From Mycobacterium sp. (GTDB taxonomy: Bacteria; Actinomycetota; Actinomycetes; Mycobacteriales; Mycobacteriaceae), in contig JAOPVI010000092.1 of the NCBI GenBank assembly GCA_025966225.1, forward strand, positions 1-41,125: a DNA stretch of 41,125 bases, in the 5' to 3' direction. The position numbers were made by a program, and so were the translations under genes. Each line of letters opens with the position of its first letter. The stretch's first letter is position 1. Shown here piece after piece: positions 1 to 7,805 of this stretch. The notes beneath the pieces are model-generated. The model did not search any database, was not told the origin of the DNA, and saw only the letters and a list, made by a program, of their open reading frames with translations.

Positions 1-2
1 GC

Positions 3-317
3 TTCCATGCCGCGCTATACACCCACCAGCCGCCCGAGACTGCAGCGAGCTTTCCCGACAACGCCGCGCTGATCGACATGGCACGCCAGGCCGGCGCCGG
101 TGACGCCGCCGCCGATTGCATCAACGACGGCACCTATACCGGCATGGTGGCGGGCATGGCGGACGCGACCAACGTCGAGCACACCCCCACGGTGCGCATC
201 AACGGCCAGGACTACGAGCTGTCCACACCCGATGCGCTGGTGGCCAGCATCAAGGAGCTCGTCGGACCCGTGCCCGGCATCGACGCGCCGACGCACGAGT
301 CGACGCGGCCGAGCTGA
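3..317 (+). CDS. DsbA-family thioredoxin-fold protein, C-terminal part
   Basis: The gene enters from the left edge, and only its last 104 codons are visible. The fragment reads as the end of a DsbA-like (thioredoxin_4) oxidoreductase: a helical stretch (ALIDMARQAG ... CINDGTY) followed by HTPTVRINGQ. The TPT turn there matches the cis-proline loop opposite the active site in this family. The CxxC active site and any signal peptide would lie upstream of the window, so redox activity cannot be judged. Mycobacterial members are usually exported or membrane-anchored disulfide oxidoreductases. No start codon is included and the reading frame is taken from position 3. Confidence 0.75.
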   Translation, partial: FHAALYTHQPPETAASFPDNAALIDMARQAGAGDAAADCINDGTYTGMVAGMADATNVEHTPTVRINGQDYELSTPDALVASIKELVGPVPGIDAPTHESTRPS

Positions 318-408
318 CCCGACTAGGCCGGATTTGGCGTCTGGTAGCAAGAGGGTCAGCAGTCCCACCCCGGTCCACCCAGGGCGTACCGACGTGAACG
401 GAGAAGCA

Positions 409-738
409 GTGCCCCCAACCGTCGACTCCCGACCTCTAGACGACCGGGTCTGGTCCGTAGCAACGCGATCATCGCCCGTCGTCATTCAATTCGTCCTCGG
501 TGTGTTGCTCGTGGCGACATGGCTTCTGCGGCGGTGGCCGCTCGTTAGCAACACCGTCGACGCCCCACGCGCCGAAATGCTCGTCGCGACCGGCATCGCG
601 GTGGTCATCTCGGTCGGTGTCGCCGCGGCACTGTTCCGCCGAGATTCGTCAATGGCGCGGGGCATCGGCCTCAGTACTGCCGCGTCGGCCGCCGTCGTCC
701 TGATCGGAGCAATCCCGTATGCCTGCTGGCTCCTCTGA
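409..738 (+). CDS. Small hypothetical membrane protein
   Basis: This is a 109-residue protein of unknown function. Three hydrophobic segments lie at about residues 26-45, 62-81 and 87-109, separated by short basic or acidic loops (RRW, RRDSS), so it should be an integral membrane protein. The GTG at 409 was chosen because GGAG lies 5 nt upstream; an upstream in-frame GTG at 394 lacks a ribosome site. The C-terminus runs straight out of the last membrane segment (YACWLL). The gene overlaps the next one by 20 bp, so the two are probably translationally coupled. I recognise no family. Confidence 0.55.
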   Translation: MPPTVDSRPLDDRVWSVATRSSPVVIQFVLGVLLVATWLLRRWPLVSNTVDAPRAEMLVATGIAVVISVGVAAALFRRDSSMARGIGLSTAASAAVVLIGAIPYACWLL

Positions 739-1057
739 GAATCAGCTCAGCCGCTCCGCCGAGAAGCAGTATGCCGCCGAAGGTCGTCACGGCCGGGCCG
801 GCTTCGCGGCGGCCTTCGTCAACATCCTTCTGCTGGAGTTCCTCACCGCGGTCTTAATGCTGGCCTGGTACATGCTGCCGTTCATCTTGCTGCCGGTACT
901 CATCGTCGACGCGCTCCTTGCATATGGCCTGACGCGAGGACGTGGGACAGTTGCTCAAGTCGGGCGCGGCATGCTCATCGGCTGCATCTCAGCGCCGCTC
1001 ACCATCCTTATCGTGATCCCCGCCTGGTTCATCGCCCGTGCATTCGGGCTCGTCTGA
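719..1057 (+). CDS. Small hypothetical membrane protein
   Basis: This 112-residue protein has a polar N-terminus (about 27 residues rich in S, E, K and R). A long hydrophobic stretch at about 28-70 is enough for two membrane passes, and a final one lies at about 86-110. The ATG at 719 lies inside the 3' end of the preceding membrane-protein gene (20 bp overlap), a typical coupled arrangement. The two proteins have similar size and topology but no clear sequence similarity by eye. The function is unknown; a two-component membrane complex is possible but speculative. Confidence 0.55.
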   Translation: MPAGSSENQLSRSAEKQYAAEGRHGRAGFAAAFVNILLLEFLTAVLMLAWYMLPFILLPVLIVDALLAYGLTRGRGTVAQVGRGMLIGCISAPLTILIVIPAWFIARAFGLV

Positions 1058-1138
1058 CGAGGAGACGCACGATCGTCGTCCGCGGCACGGTTCAACACTC
1101 AATTCAATGAACAGCTCATCTGGCGAGCGCTGGCTAGC

Positions 1139-1250
1139 TTAGGCGACCGGATTGCCCTCATCGTCCCAGTGCGCCGCGACCTTCTTGCTCGGCTGAACCC
1201 GAGGTGGCTCGCCAGGCATCTTCGGGATGCGGACCACTCCCTGGCCATGC
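1139..1250 (-). pseudogene. Remnant of a primC-type gene 3' end
   Basis: Read on the minus strand, this stretch ends in TAA and encodes about 35 codons that closely match the C-terminus of the complete primase-polymerase gene at 2802-3842. Both contain PKMPGEPPRVQPSKKVAA followed by WD-(D/E)-GNP and a stop. The nucleotide sequence is also very similar over about 90 bp. To the right of about 1250 the similarity ends and the frame meets a stop near 1295, with no plausible start or ribosome site. It is therefore the decayed end of a second copy, or debris of a local duplication, and not a gene. The 1058-1557 interval holds nothing else gene-like apart from the hairpin at 1299-1316. Confidence 0.8.
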
Positions 1251-1298
1251 TCACCTGCGACTATGCAGGTCGCGACCCTCTGCCATGCAAAAAGTTAT

Positions 1299-1316
1299 CG
1301 GGCGAGAACTCGCCCG
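1299..1316. other. Perfect 8-bp palindrome / hairpin
   Basis: CGGGCGAG-AA-CTCGCCCG is a perfect inverted repeat with a 2-nt centre, in the gene-free interval between the primC remnant and the lipoprotein gene. As RNA it would form a GC-rich stem with a small loop, but no U-tract follows on either strand. It could be a terminator, a protein-binding dyad or relict sequence; nothing in the sequence decides between these. Confidence 0.4.
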
Positions 1317-1557
1317 TAAACGAGGGACAACATGAGTAGCCGGACTGCGCATGTCGCCGTCCTGCATCTATTCGTGAAAGTTTTATAACGACACGGGATT
1401 CCCGCCCATGAGCGGTGCTCGATTAACCGATCGTTATTGGGAAACACCGTTCAACGTGACGTGGACGTCGCGGCATTACTGCACGTTTCTTCAGGTGCCG
1501 CGCTGTGGAGGGTGTCGCGTCACCCGGGTCGGTATGGCTGGAAACGGGGAAAACCAC

Positions 1558-2247
1558 ATGCGCCAACCAACGGTCGCACTTGCTGCAGTTATCTGCGTTC
1601 TGATCGCCGGGTGCGGCAGCACGAAACCCAACGCCGCGTCGACGTCGACGTCGAGCACCCGGAAGATGATTCCGCGTCCTCTCGTCGAGCGTGATCTGGC
1701 CGGGTTACTGCTCAGCCCCGAACAGGTGAACGTCGCGATGGGGGCGACCGGAATGACGGTCACAACTACCCAGACCGCGATGTCCAACAACAGCGCCACC
1801 ATGACCCCGCCGGAGTGCCTGGCCATCGACGGCGCGGCGGAGGCCCAGGTCTATGCGAACAGCGGGTTCAAGGCCGAGCGCGATCAGAGCTTCAACGACG
1901 GCGATCACTTCACGCAGTATCTCAAGCAGGCCGTGGTGATATTTCCTACCCCGGAAGCAGCCGGTGCCTTCTTCGATGCCTCCACTCAGCAGTGGCCGAC
2001 CTGCCACCAGTACACCCACACCCAGAGCGAGTCGCAGTGGTCCGTCGGGCAGATCTCTACGGCAAACGGCACACTGAGTACCACCGCGACTCAACAAAAT
2101 GCCGGTGCCGATGGTTGGGGCTGTGGACGCGCGCTCGCGCTCAGAAACAATGTCATTGTCGACATCAACACGTGCAGCGCGAACCCCGCTGACTCGGCTC
2201 TGAGGATTGCGGACCAGATCGCTGGCAATGTGACGGCCCGGTGGTAA
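1558..2247 (+). CDS. Lipoprotein with PknH_C-type sensor domain
   Basis: This 229-residue predicted lipoprotein has a basic start, a hydrophobic core and the lipobox LIAGC (modified Cys near residue 19). A Ser/Thr-rich linker follows. The rest resembles the extracellular sensor domain of the kinase PknH, which mycobacteria also use as stand-alone lipoproteins. The match rests on LLLSPEQVN near the start of the domain and on four cysteines in the contexts PPEC, PTCHQ, GWGCG and NTCSA, the pattern of the two disulfides of that fold. The frame is open from 1408, but ATG 1558 is chosen because it directly precedes the signal peptide and has GGGGAA upstream. The ligand is unknown. It stands alone, with no kinase nearby. 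Confidence 0.8.
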   Translation: MRQPTVALAAVICVLIAGCGSTKPNAASTSTSSTRKMIPRPLVERDLAGLLLSPEQVNVAMGATGMTVTTTQTAMSNNSATMTPPECLAIDGAAEAQVYANSGFKAERDQSFNDGDHFTQYLKQAVVIFPTPEAAGAFFDASTQQWPTCHQYTHTQSESQWSVGQISTANGTLSTTATQQNAGADGWGCGRALALRNNVIVDINTCSANPADSALRIADQIAGNVTARW

Positions 2248-2317
2248 ACCCTATTCGGCCCTGGACCAACGGTGATGTACTGGCACGTGGGGATCATCAA
2301 GGGGTTAGGGGTGGACA

Positions 2318-2566
2318 GTGTTCGGACATGCCAGGGGCGACAAGGGCAAGACTGACGCGCAGTTGTCAGTAAACATGCGCGTCCGCGTCTACCCGGGCAC
2401 GGACGCTGAGAGCCCCGGAGAAATCGTCGAGGACTACGGTGAAATGCCCGCCCAGCCCGTCGATCTCGGTGGCACCCATTTCGCCGATCCGGCGCGGCGC
2501 TGGGCGGTGGTGTTGGACACCGGAAACCTGCTGTTCGTCGACACCGACGACCTCATCCCCGAGTAA
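2318..2566 (+). CDS. Small conserved hypothetical protein
   Basis: This 82-residue soluble acidic protein starts at GTG 2318, with an AGGGGTGG ribosome site upstream. It has no signal peptide or membrane segment. A run of short beta-like segments (VRVYPGTD, GEIVEDYGE, RRWAVVLDTGNLLFVDTDDL) suggests a small SH3-like or all-beta fold. I recall similar small proteins in other mycobacteria but know no function. A GC-rich hairpin follows the stop, which suggests a single-gene transcript. Confidence 0.6.
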   Translation: MFGHARGDKGKTDAQLSVNMRVRVYPGTDAESPGEIVEDYGEMPAQPVDLGGTHFADPARRWAVVLDTGNLLFVDTDDLIPE

Positions 2567-2571
2567 TCCAT

Positions 2572-2593
2572 GGCGGGCTCGGTTGAGCCCGCC
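2572..2593 (+). terminator. Intrinsic-type hairpin after the small hypothetical gene
   Basis: GGCGGGCTC-GGTT-GAGCCCGCC is a perfect 9-bp stem with a 4-nt loop, starting 5 nt after the stop codon at 2566. It lacks a U-tract, as many mycobacterial terminators do. The remaining bases to 2801 hold no recognisable gene. Confidence 0.6.
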
Positions 2594-2801
2594 CTCGCGT
2601 GGGTTGCGGATACGACAGGTCTGCCGGATGGCCTGTTTCGCTAACCACTGGCTGAAGTAAGTGATGCTCTGGCCTTACAAAACCGGCGTGCGGTCAGCCT
2701 TGCCCTCGACGCGCAACAAGCGATGAGCTGCGCGCAGCGACTCCAGAGTCTCCGACACGTAGCAAGGTTATCGGGCAAGTGCGGACCATTCTAGATATCC
2801 G

Positions 2802-3842
2802 CTAGGCCGGATTTCCCTTCTCGTCCCAGTTGGCCGCGACCTTCTTGCTCGGCTGCACCCGCGGTGGTTCGCCAGGCATCTTCGGATAGCTCGGCGGATA
2901 CGGCAGGTCGCCGAGCCCACGCTCCTCGTCGGCCGCGACCAACTCCAGCAGCGAATCCAGTGGGAAAGCGACGGAATCGATTGCGGCCCAAGGATCGTCA
3001 CGCTTGGCCACCAGATCGGGCACCGTCGCGATCGTGTAGTCGTCCGGATCGGCGGTGGTCAACTCAGCCCAGGTCAACGGCGTGGACACCGTGGCGATCT
3101 CCGTGCGTCGCACGGAGTACGCCGAGGCGAACGTTCGGTCGCGTGCGTTCTGGTTGTAGTCGATGAACATCCGCTCGCCGCGCTCCTCCTTCCACCACGA
3201 CGTCGTGACCGCGTCGGGTGCGCGGCGCTCGACTTCGCGGGCCAGCGCGATGCCGGCCCGCCGCACCGCAACGAAGTCCCAGTCCGGCTTGATGCGAACG
3301 AAGACGTGCACGCCGCGCCCACCCGAGGTCTTCGGATAGCCGACCAGCCCGAGCTCGTCGAGTACCGGCTTGAGCACGTCGACGGCGATCGTGGCGGCGT
3401 CGTGGAAGTCGGTGCCCGGCTGCGGGTCGAGGTCGATGCGGAGCTCGTCGGGGTGTTCGGTGTCGGGACAGCGGACCTGCCACGGATGCATCGTGATGGT
3501 GCCCATCTGCGCCGCCCATATGATCGCTGACGGGTGCGTCACCTTCAGCGCGTCCGCGGTGCGGCCCGATGGGAACGTCACCGTGCACGTCTCGAGATAG
3601 TCGGGATGCTTTTGCGGAACGCGCTTCTGGTAGATCTCCTCACCATCGATGCCGTCGGGGACGCGCTGCAGATGGGTGGGCCGGTCCTTCAGAGCCGCCA
3701 ACATCGGGCCCGACGCGACAGCTAGGTAGTAGTCGACCACGTTGCGTTTGGTGTAGCCCAGCTTGGGAAAGTAGACCTTGTCGGGGCTGGTCAATCGGAC
3801 GGCGATGCCATCGACGTCGAGTTCTTCTGCGGGAGTGGCCAT
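2802..3842 (-). CDS. primC: PrimC-type primase-polymerase (LigD polymerase-domain family)
   Basis: This 346-residue stand-alone relative of the polymerase domain of LigD belongs to the archaeo-eukaryotic primase superfamily, which fills gaps and adds ribonucleotides during excision and end-joining repair. Visible family features are the N-terminal PDKVYFP block, the metal-binding pair D137/D139 in RIDLDPQP, H179 in GRGVHVFVRI and a third acidic residue D228 in MFIDYNQN. Length and sequence match Rv3730c of M. tuberculosis as I remember it. The stop of the upstream ligase gene lies 1 bp before the ATG, so the two are almost certainly co-transcribed and may act together. The C-terminal tail (PKMPGEPPRVQPSKK) recurs in the remnant at 1139-1250. 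Confidence 0.9.
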   Translation of the reverse strand: MATPAEELDVDGIAVRLTSPDKVYFPKLGYTKRNVVDYYLAVASGPMLAALKDRPTHLQRVPDGIDGEEIYQKRVPQKHPDYLETCTVTFPSGRTADALKVTHPSAIIWAAQMGTITMHPWQVRCPDTEHPDELRIDLDPQPGTDFHDAATIAVDVLKPVLDELGLVGYPKTSGGRGVHVFVRIKPDWDFVAVRRAGIALAREVERRAPDAVTTSWWKEERGERMFIDYNQNARDRTFASAYSVRRTEIATVSTPLTWAELTTADPDDYTIATVPDLVAKRDDPWAAIDSVAFPLDSLLELVAADEERGLGDLPYPPSYPKMPGEPPRVQPSKKVAANWDEKGNPA

Positions 3843-3843
3843 T

Positions 3844-4902
3844 TCACGACTCCAATACGTCGAACAGGTCGTAGTTCAGCGGGGTGTCCAACTGCGCGAA
3901 GGTACAACTCGTCGGGTCCCGGTCCGGACGCCAACGCACGAACTTCACCGCGTGCCGGAAGCGTTGGCCGTGGACGGTGTTGCCCTCCATCTGGTCGTAA
4001 GCCACCTCGGCGACCCGCTCGGGCCGCACCGGTATCCAGCGCTTGTCGGCTGCGGAGTTCCACCGACTGGGCTCGCCGTCGTTGACCTGGTCGCCCTCGC
4101 GCAAGGGTTCGAGCTCGGCGAGCAGCTTGATCCGATCCTTGACGCTGAACGATGCTGCGCCACCGACCATCTGGAGCTCGCCGTCGTCGCGGTACAACCC
4201 GAGCAGAATCGAGCCGACGCCCTCGCCGCTCTTGTGGATGCGGTAGCCGATCGCCACGCAGTCGGCGTCGCGGGCGTGCTTGACCTTGATCATCTCCCGC
4301 TTGCCGGGCAGATAACGTCCGTCGAGCCGCTTGGCTATGACGCCGTCCAGCCCGGCGCCCTCGAACGTGGTCAGCCAGTGCACGCCCGACTCGGCGTCTT
4401 CGGTGGTGCGGGTGACGTGGCACCAGTGCTTCTCGTTGACCGATTCCGACAACGCCTCGCGGCGCACCCGGAACGGCTCGTCGAGCAGCGAGCGGTCTGC
4501 GGTGGCCAGCGCGTCGAATCCGATGAAGTGCGCAGGCGTCTGCTCGGCCAGCATCCGCACCCGACTCTCGGCGGGGTGAATGCGCTGGCTCAACGACTCC
4601 CAGTCCAGCCGGATCCGTCCGTCGAGCTCCCGCGGCACGACGACCTCGCCGTCGAGTACACAGCGCGGCGAGAGTTCGTCACGCAGTGCGTCGAGCAGCT
4701 CCGGAAAGTAGCGCCCCAAATCCTTGCCGCTGCGCGACTGCAGCATCAGTTCGTCGCCGTCGCGGAACACCAGGGCCCGGAACCCGTCCCACTTGGGCTC
4801 GTATGACCAGACGCCGGGGTCGTCCGGCACCTTGGTCGCGGCCTTGGCCAGCATCGGGTCGACGGGCGGCTGCACGGATAAGTCCACGCTTTCCATACTC
4901 AC
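3844..4902 (-). CDS. ATP-dependent DNA ligase, LigC-type paralogue
   Basis: This 352-residue two-domain ATP-dependent DNA ligase has the adenylated lysine K37 in motif I (EPKWDG). Motif III lies around HFIGFDALA, motif IV in GLDGVIAK and motif V in MIKVKH, followed by a C-terminal OB-fold ending in FRHAVKFVRWRPDRDP. It is clearly a LigC family member but only moderately similar to the second ligase at 7806-8879, which is the closer match to M. tuberculosis LigC (Rv3731). M. smegmatis also has two LigC proteins. The start given is GTG 4902; ATG 4896 is two codons further in. It is directly upstream of primC, so a ligase-polymerase unit is likely. No nuclease or phosphoesterase domain is attached. 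Confidence 0.9.
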   Translation of the reverse strand: MSMESVDLSVQPPVDPMLAKAATKVPDDPGVWSYEPKWDGFRALVFRDGDELMLQSRSGKDLGRYFPELLDALRDELSPRCVLDGEVVVPRELDGRIRLDWESLSQRIHPAESRVRMLAEQTPAHFIGFDALATADRSLLDEPFRVRREALSESVNEKHWCHVTRTTEDAESGVHWLTTFEGAGLDGVIAKRLDGRYLPGKREMIKVKHARDADCVAIGYRIHKSGEGVGSILLGLYRDDGELQMVGGAASFSVKDRIKLLAELEPLREGDQVNDGEPSRWNSAADKRWIPVRPERVAEVAYDQMEGNTVHGQRFRHAVKFVRWRPDRDPTSCTFAQLDTPLNYDLFDVLES

Positions 4903-4926
4903 GTAGACCCGGGTATCCCGACAATG

Positions 4927-5277
4927 TCATCGCATCATGGACTTCGAGGGGGCGGCGTGCCGCTCCCCCCAGACCCGCAACTCGCGAAGCACGGGGGCGA
5001 GGTCTGTGCCGGCCGCGGTTAGCACGTAGTCATCGCGCGGCGGATGCTCGCTGTAGCGGCGTCGTTCGATCAGCCCCGACTCTTCGAGCCCGCGAAGCCG
5101 CGCCGTGAGGCTGGCCCGGGGTGCGCCGGTGTTGACGCAGATGTCGTTGAACTTGGTGACCCCAAAACTGAGCTCGCGCAGCGCAAGAAGGGCCCACCTG
5201 TCCCCGACGAGCTGCAGCGCATCGGCAATCGGGCACACCCGAGGTCCGGTGCCGTCGAGTACATATCCTGAACTCAC
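4927..5277 (-). CDS. HxlR-family transcriptional regulator
   Basis: This 116-residue single-domain winged-helix regulator has the HxlR signature: CPIADALQLVGDRWALL near the N-terminus, the recognition region TGAPRASLTARLRGLEESGLI, and a wing ending in YVLTAAGTDL. HxlR proteins often sense redox or electrophile stress through the N-terminal Cys, which is present here. The frame is open to ATG 5307, but GTG 5277 is preferred: a good -10 (TACACT, minus strand, 5284-5289) lies 6 bp upstream, which would give a leaderless mRNA and put the longer start upstream of the transcript. Such genes often sit next to NmrA-type oxidoreductases. The decayed NmrA-like gene just upstream fits this, leaving an orphaned regulator. 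Confidence 0.8.
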   Translation of the reverse strand: MSSGYVLDGTGPRVCPIADALQLVGDRWALLALRELSFGVTKFNDICVNTGAPRASLTARLRGLEESGLIERRRYSEHPPRDDYVLTAAGTDLAPVLRELRVWGERHAAPSKSMMR

Positions 5278-5303
5278 GGCATCAGTGTAGCGATCCGCGG
5301 GTC

Positions 5304-5690
5304 TCAATGGTCACGCTCGAACACCGCACGATTTACCGCAGTGAACTGCTCGACGGTGGTTGCCGGCGTCCCGCTGATTACCTCGACGAGGTTGTTCGTG
5401 CCCGAGAAGACCCGTCGCGGTAGTCCTGCGCCACGTTGGACAGGTGCTGGACGAGGAAGGGACTGCGACCCTGCGCCAAGAGCGCGTCCGCGAACGCGTC
5501 GATCTCGATCGGCTCGTACCGGACCGGGATGCCGATGCAGATCGGCCACGACGACCTGCGCCCCGAGGTCGGCCAGCCGGCGTGACCGCTCGTCGTCGGC
5601 ATGTACCAAAGCCCTTACCGCTAGGCCCTTTCCCGTAGCAATCGCACCGCGTGACTGGTGCAGGCGGCGGCGCTACTGGCTGCCTGTCGT
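5304..5690 (-). pseudogene. Broken NmrA-like NAD(P)-binding protein gene
   Basis: The minus strand shows pieces of an NmrA-type (atypical SDR) protein in alternating frames. One frame encodes LAVRALVHADDERSRRLADL and then GAQVVVADLH, the end of the Rossmann N-terminal part. A second frame takes over near 5545 with IGIPVRYEPIEIDAFADALL and SPFLVQHLSNVAQDYRDG. The first frame resumes near 5415 with FSGTNNLVEVISGTPATTVE and a stop at 5304. The central part of the protein (over 100 residues in relatives) is missing, so there is an internal deletion plus at least two frameshifts. A further short piece (SHAVRLLRER) near 5660 belongs in yet another frame. No functional product is expected. Confidence 0.75.
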
Positions 5691-6045
5691 CCCGCGCTCA
5701 GGGGCCGGATCCGACGTAGCAGTCGTGCGCCGAACGGCCCGCCCCCGCAGATTCGCCCGCTTGGGCATTGGCGTGGCCTCACCGAGGTGAGGCGTGCACG
5801 CTGGTTTGAGTCGGGGGTCGGGCCGCTCGGTCCATTTCTGATGGATTGACATCACCTGCCTTTCAGAACGCGGCTGGGATTAGTTCCTGGGCGGAGGGCT
5901 GCGTTGGACGGCGCGAACGGTGGACGCGTGCGCGCCACGAGGGGACTCGTACATCGCACGACCGGCCAGCCCACGCGTCGCCACCGAGTCGTCGCGCGTC
6001 ATCACCGTCATCATCGGCCACCCGTTCTCGCCGTTCACCCGCCGG
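5691..6045. other. Interval without recognisable gene
   Basis: This is about 355 bp between the NmrA-like remnant and the end of hsp18. Short open frames exist on both strands, but none has a ribosome site, a family motif or a protein-like composition. No repeat or strong hairpin was seen. It may be further decayed sequence from the same rearrangement. Confidence 0.5.
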
Positions 6046-6465
6046 TCAGGCGTCGATGACACTGTGACCATTGGTGCGGCCGATCGCGATCTTGCGGGGC
6101 TTTGCCCGCTCGGCCACTGGAATCCGTAGCCGCAGCACCCCGCCGTCGTAGGACGCGTCGATCTTGTTGGTGTCGAGGTTCTCTCCCAGCACCAATTGCC
6201 GACTGAACACTCCGCGAGGACGCTCCGTGGCCAACATCTCCCGGGCGGGATCGACGTCGGGACGCTCCGCACGCACCGTCACCACGTTGCGCTCGATGTC
6301 GAGGTCCAACGAGTCCTCGTTGATCCCCGGCAGATCGAATTCGACGACAAACTCCTCACCTTCGCGCCAAGCGTCCATCGGCATCACCGCAGGACGCGCT
6401 GCGGTCCCCAACACCTGCTGGGCGAAGCGATCGAGGTCACGAAACGGGTCAGGGCGCATCAGCAT
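6046..6465 (-). CDS. hsp18: Hsp20 small heat-shock protein (18 kDa antigen type)
   Basis: This 139-residue small heat-shock protein closely matches the M. leprae 18 kDa antigen as I remember it ([20 protein letters not shown] at the start, then [20 protein letters not shown]). The alpha-crystallin domain spans about residues 33-130 and includes the strand segment [16 protein letters not shown], the [11 protein letters not shown] block and the C-terminal [18 protein letters not shown], with the IxI/V-type anchor (RIPV). It acts as an ATP-independent holdase. ATG 6465 is chosen because GGAGGT lies 7 nt upstream; an upstream in-frame ATG at 6480 lacks such a site. A dyad about 50 bp upstream may be its operator. 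Confidence 0.9.
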   Translation of the reverse strand: MLMRPDPFRDLDRFAQQVLGTAARPAVMPMDAWREGEEFVVEFDLPGINEDSLDLDIERNVVTVRAERPDVDPAREMLATERPRGVFSRQLVLGENLDTNKIDASYDGGVLRLRIPVAERAKPRKIAIGRTNGHSVIDA

Positions 6466-6512
6466 GGTCGCCACCTCCAACTCTCCTATCTCATGTCAGA
6501 CGTTAGATAATG

Positions 6513-6528
6513 TGTGCTCACCAGCACA
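6513..6528. promoter_or_regulatory. Dyad upstream of hsp18, candidate operator
   Basis: TGTGCT-CACC-AGCACA is a perfect 6-bp inverted repeat with a 4-nt centre, 48 bp upstream of the hsp18 ATG and close to AT-rich sequence that could hold the promoter. It does not match the HspR-associated inverted repeat (HAIR) or CIRCE. The MerR-like regulator 0.7 kb away could be its ligand, but that is a guess. Confidence 0.4.
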
Positions 6529-6539
6529 GATTTCTTATA

Positions 6540-7150
6540 TCACAGGATATGCTTCTCTGCAAGTGAGTGAACGAGCTTTTGGGAGCGTGAATCGAGGGCG
6601 GCTGGACTCGCGGGGACCGTTGCAGTGCCCGGCGGTGACGACTGCACCGATGTCAAGCTTGGCAGCACCGACCAGGCCACTGACCGCGGCAGTGCGCTTG
6701 GCTAGTGGCGGATCGGCGCTTCGGCAATGCCACCCCAATGCTTACCGAATCGGATTCGGCATCGATGTGGCGGAGGAAAAACGTCGGTCCCGACGGTACC
6801 GGGCTCAGTGGTGGCCATATCGGGATCGTAAAACAACGCCGGAAGAAAATCTCTAGCTGCTGGTGTAGACATTTGCCTCCGCTGCGGTTAGATTGAATCT
6901 CGTAGACAGAACAGAGGCGATGGCACGGGAGGAGACGAACTACCCGTGATGTTGGGATCCGACAGCGGTCCGGCAATCCGAGCATCTGGCAGACGAAGAT
7001 GCTCGAACAGTTGAGAAGTGGCAGTACCCGCAAGAGCAAGTGGCCGTCAAGGTGACCGAAGGGAGTCATTCATTCGTATCGCCCGCGATGTCGAACATCG
7101 GGTCGGTACTGCAGTGTCAAAGCCATGTCGATAAATGAAAATATTGTCCT
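6540..7150. other. Long intergenic interval without convincing gene
   Basis: About 600 bp between hsp18 and the MerR-like gene. It is somewhat less GC-rich than its surroundings. One open frame at about 6947-7135 (plus strand) has a protein-like composition (VEKWQYPQEQVAVKVTEG) but no start codon or ribosome site and matches nothing I know. No tRNA or repeat was seen. Regulatory RNA cannot be excluded. Confidence 0.4.
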
Positions 7151-7200
7151 GAGGGCTGGCGACCCCGGCGCGATTCTGTAGCCGGGGTTCGCCAGCCCTC
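7151..7200. terminator. Long GC-rich stem-loop upstream of the MerR-like gene
   Basis: GAGGGCTGGCG (7151-7161) pairs perfectly with CGCCAGCCCTC (7190-7200). Inside it, CCCCGGC (7163-7169) pairs with GCCGGGG (7181-7187), leaving an 11-nt loop and a 1x2 internal bulge. The 18-bp structure lies 5 bp before the first possible start of the MerR-like gene. It could terminate transcription from the left, act in the leader of the next gene, or both. No U-tract follows. Confidence 0.55.
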
Positions 7201-7205
7201 CGTCA

Positions 7206-7670
7206 ATGGCACTCTCGGCGGTTCGCCAAACCGAAAGTCCCACTCACCGGCAGCCGTCGGGCATGTTCGGTGAATCTCGTAGTTTCTCGAAAGGCGTTGT
7301 AGTCAAAGCGAATAACGGTTCAACCGACACCAGCGGTCCGAACGACAAGTTCGACGACGAGGATTACCCTGCCTACAGCATGGGAAACGCGGCCCAAATT
7401 CTCGGCACCACCCCAGCGTTCTTGCGAAGCCTCGACGAGGCGCAACTACTCACACCGCAGCGCTCCGAAGGCGGTCATCGCCGCTACTCCCGCTACCAAC
7501 TGCGCATCGCCGCCAGGGTCCGTGAACTCGTCGACCAGGGCACCGCACTCGACGCGGCGTGCCGCATCATCATTCTTGAAGATCAGCTCGCCGAAGCGCA
7601 CGCCACCAACGCCGACCTTCATCGCAGCCTCGACGGCCTCCGCGCCCCACCCGGACACGACCTTCAGTAA
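7206..7670 (+). CDS. MerR-like transcriptional regulator
   Basis: This is a small MerR-type DNA-binding protein. The winged HTH begins at YSMGNAAQILGTTPAFLRSL and continues through LLTPQRSEGGHRRYSRYQL; GGHRRYSR is the typical MerR wing. A C-terminal helix follows (ARVRELVDQGTALDAACRII, then LEDQLAEAHA). It lacks an effector-binding domain. The start is uncertain: ATG 7206 abuts the stem-loop and has no clear ribosome site, and ATG 7263 is no better. The first 55 or so residues of the long form are low-complexity and may not be translated. A role in controlling hsp18 or a stress response is inference from position. Confidence 0.7.
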   Translation: MALSAVRQTESPTHRQPSGMFGESRSFSKGVVVKANNGSTDTSGPNDKFDDEDYPAYSMGNAAQILGTTPAFLRSLDEAQLLTPQRSEGGHRRYSRYQLRIAARVRELVDQGTALDAACRIIILEDQLAEAHATNADLHRSLDGLRAPPGHDLQ

Positions 7671-7805
7671 AGAACCCATGATTGGGAGGCCTGGCACGGA
7701 GTCCGAAGGCGCTCGGCCAAACGGAGCGACCGGCCCCAGCAAGTACTACTTGCCGCACGAGTGCGAGACGGGGGCCGCCCGAGGTCGACGGACAACAATG
7801 AACCA

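Noticed and set aside
1299..1316. Palindrome considered as a recombination or attachment site
   Set aside because: There is no integrase, no second copy and no tRNA nearby, so only a generic hairpin is reported.
6947..7135. Open frame with protein-like composition in the long intergenic region
   Set aside because: No start codon, no ribosome site and no family match; kept only as a note.
7151..7200. Stem-loop considered as a tRNA or structured RNA gene
   Set aside because: It is a single hairpin without the cloverleaf arms or conserved tRNA bases.
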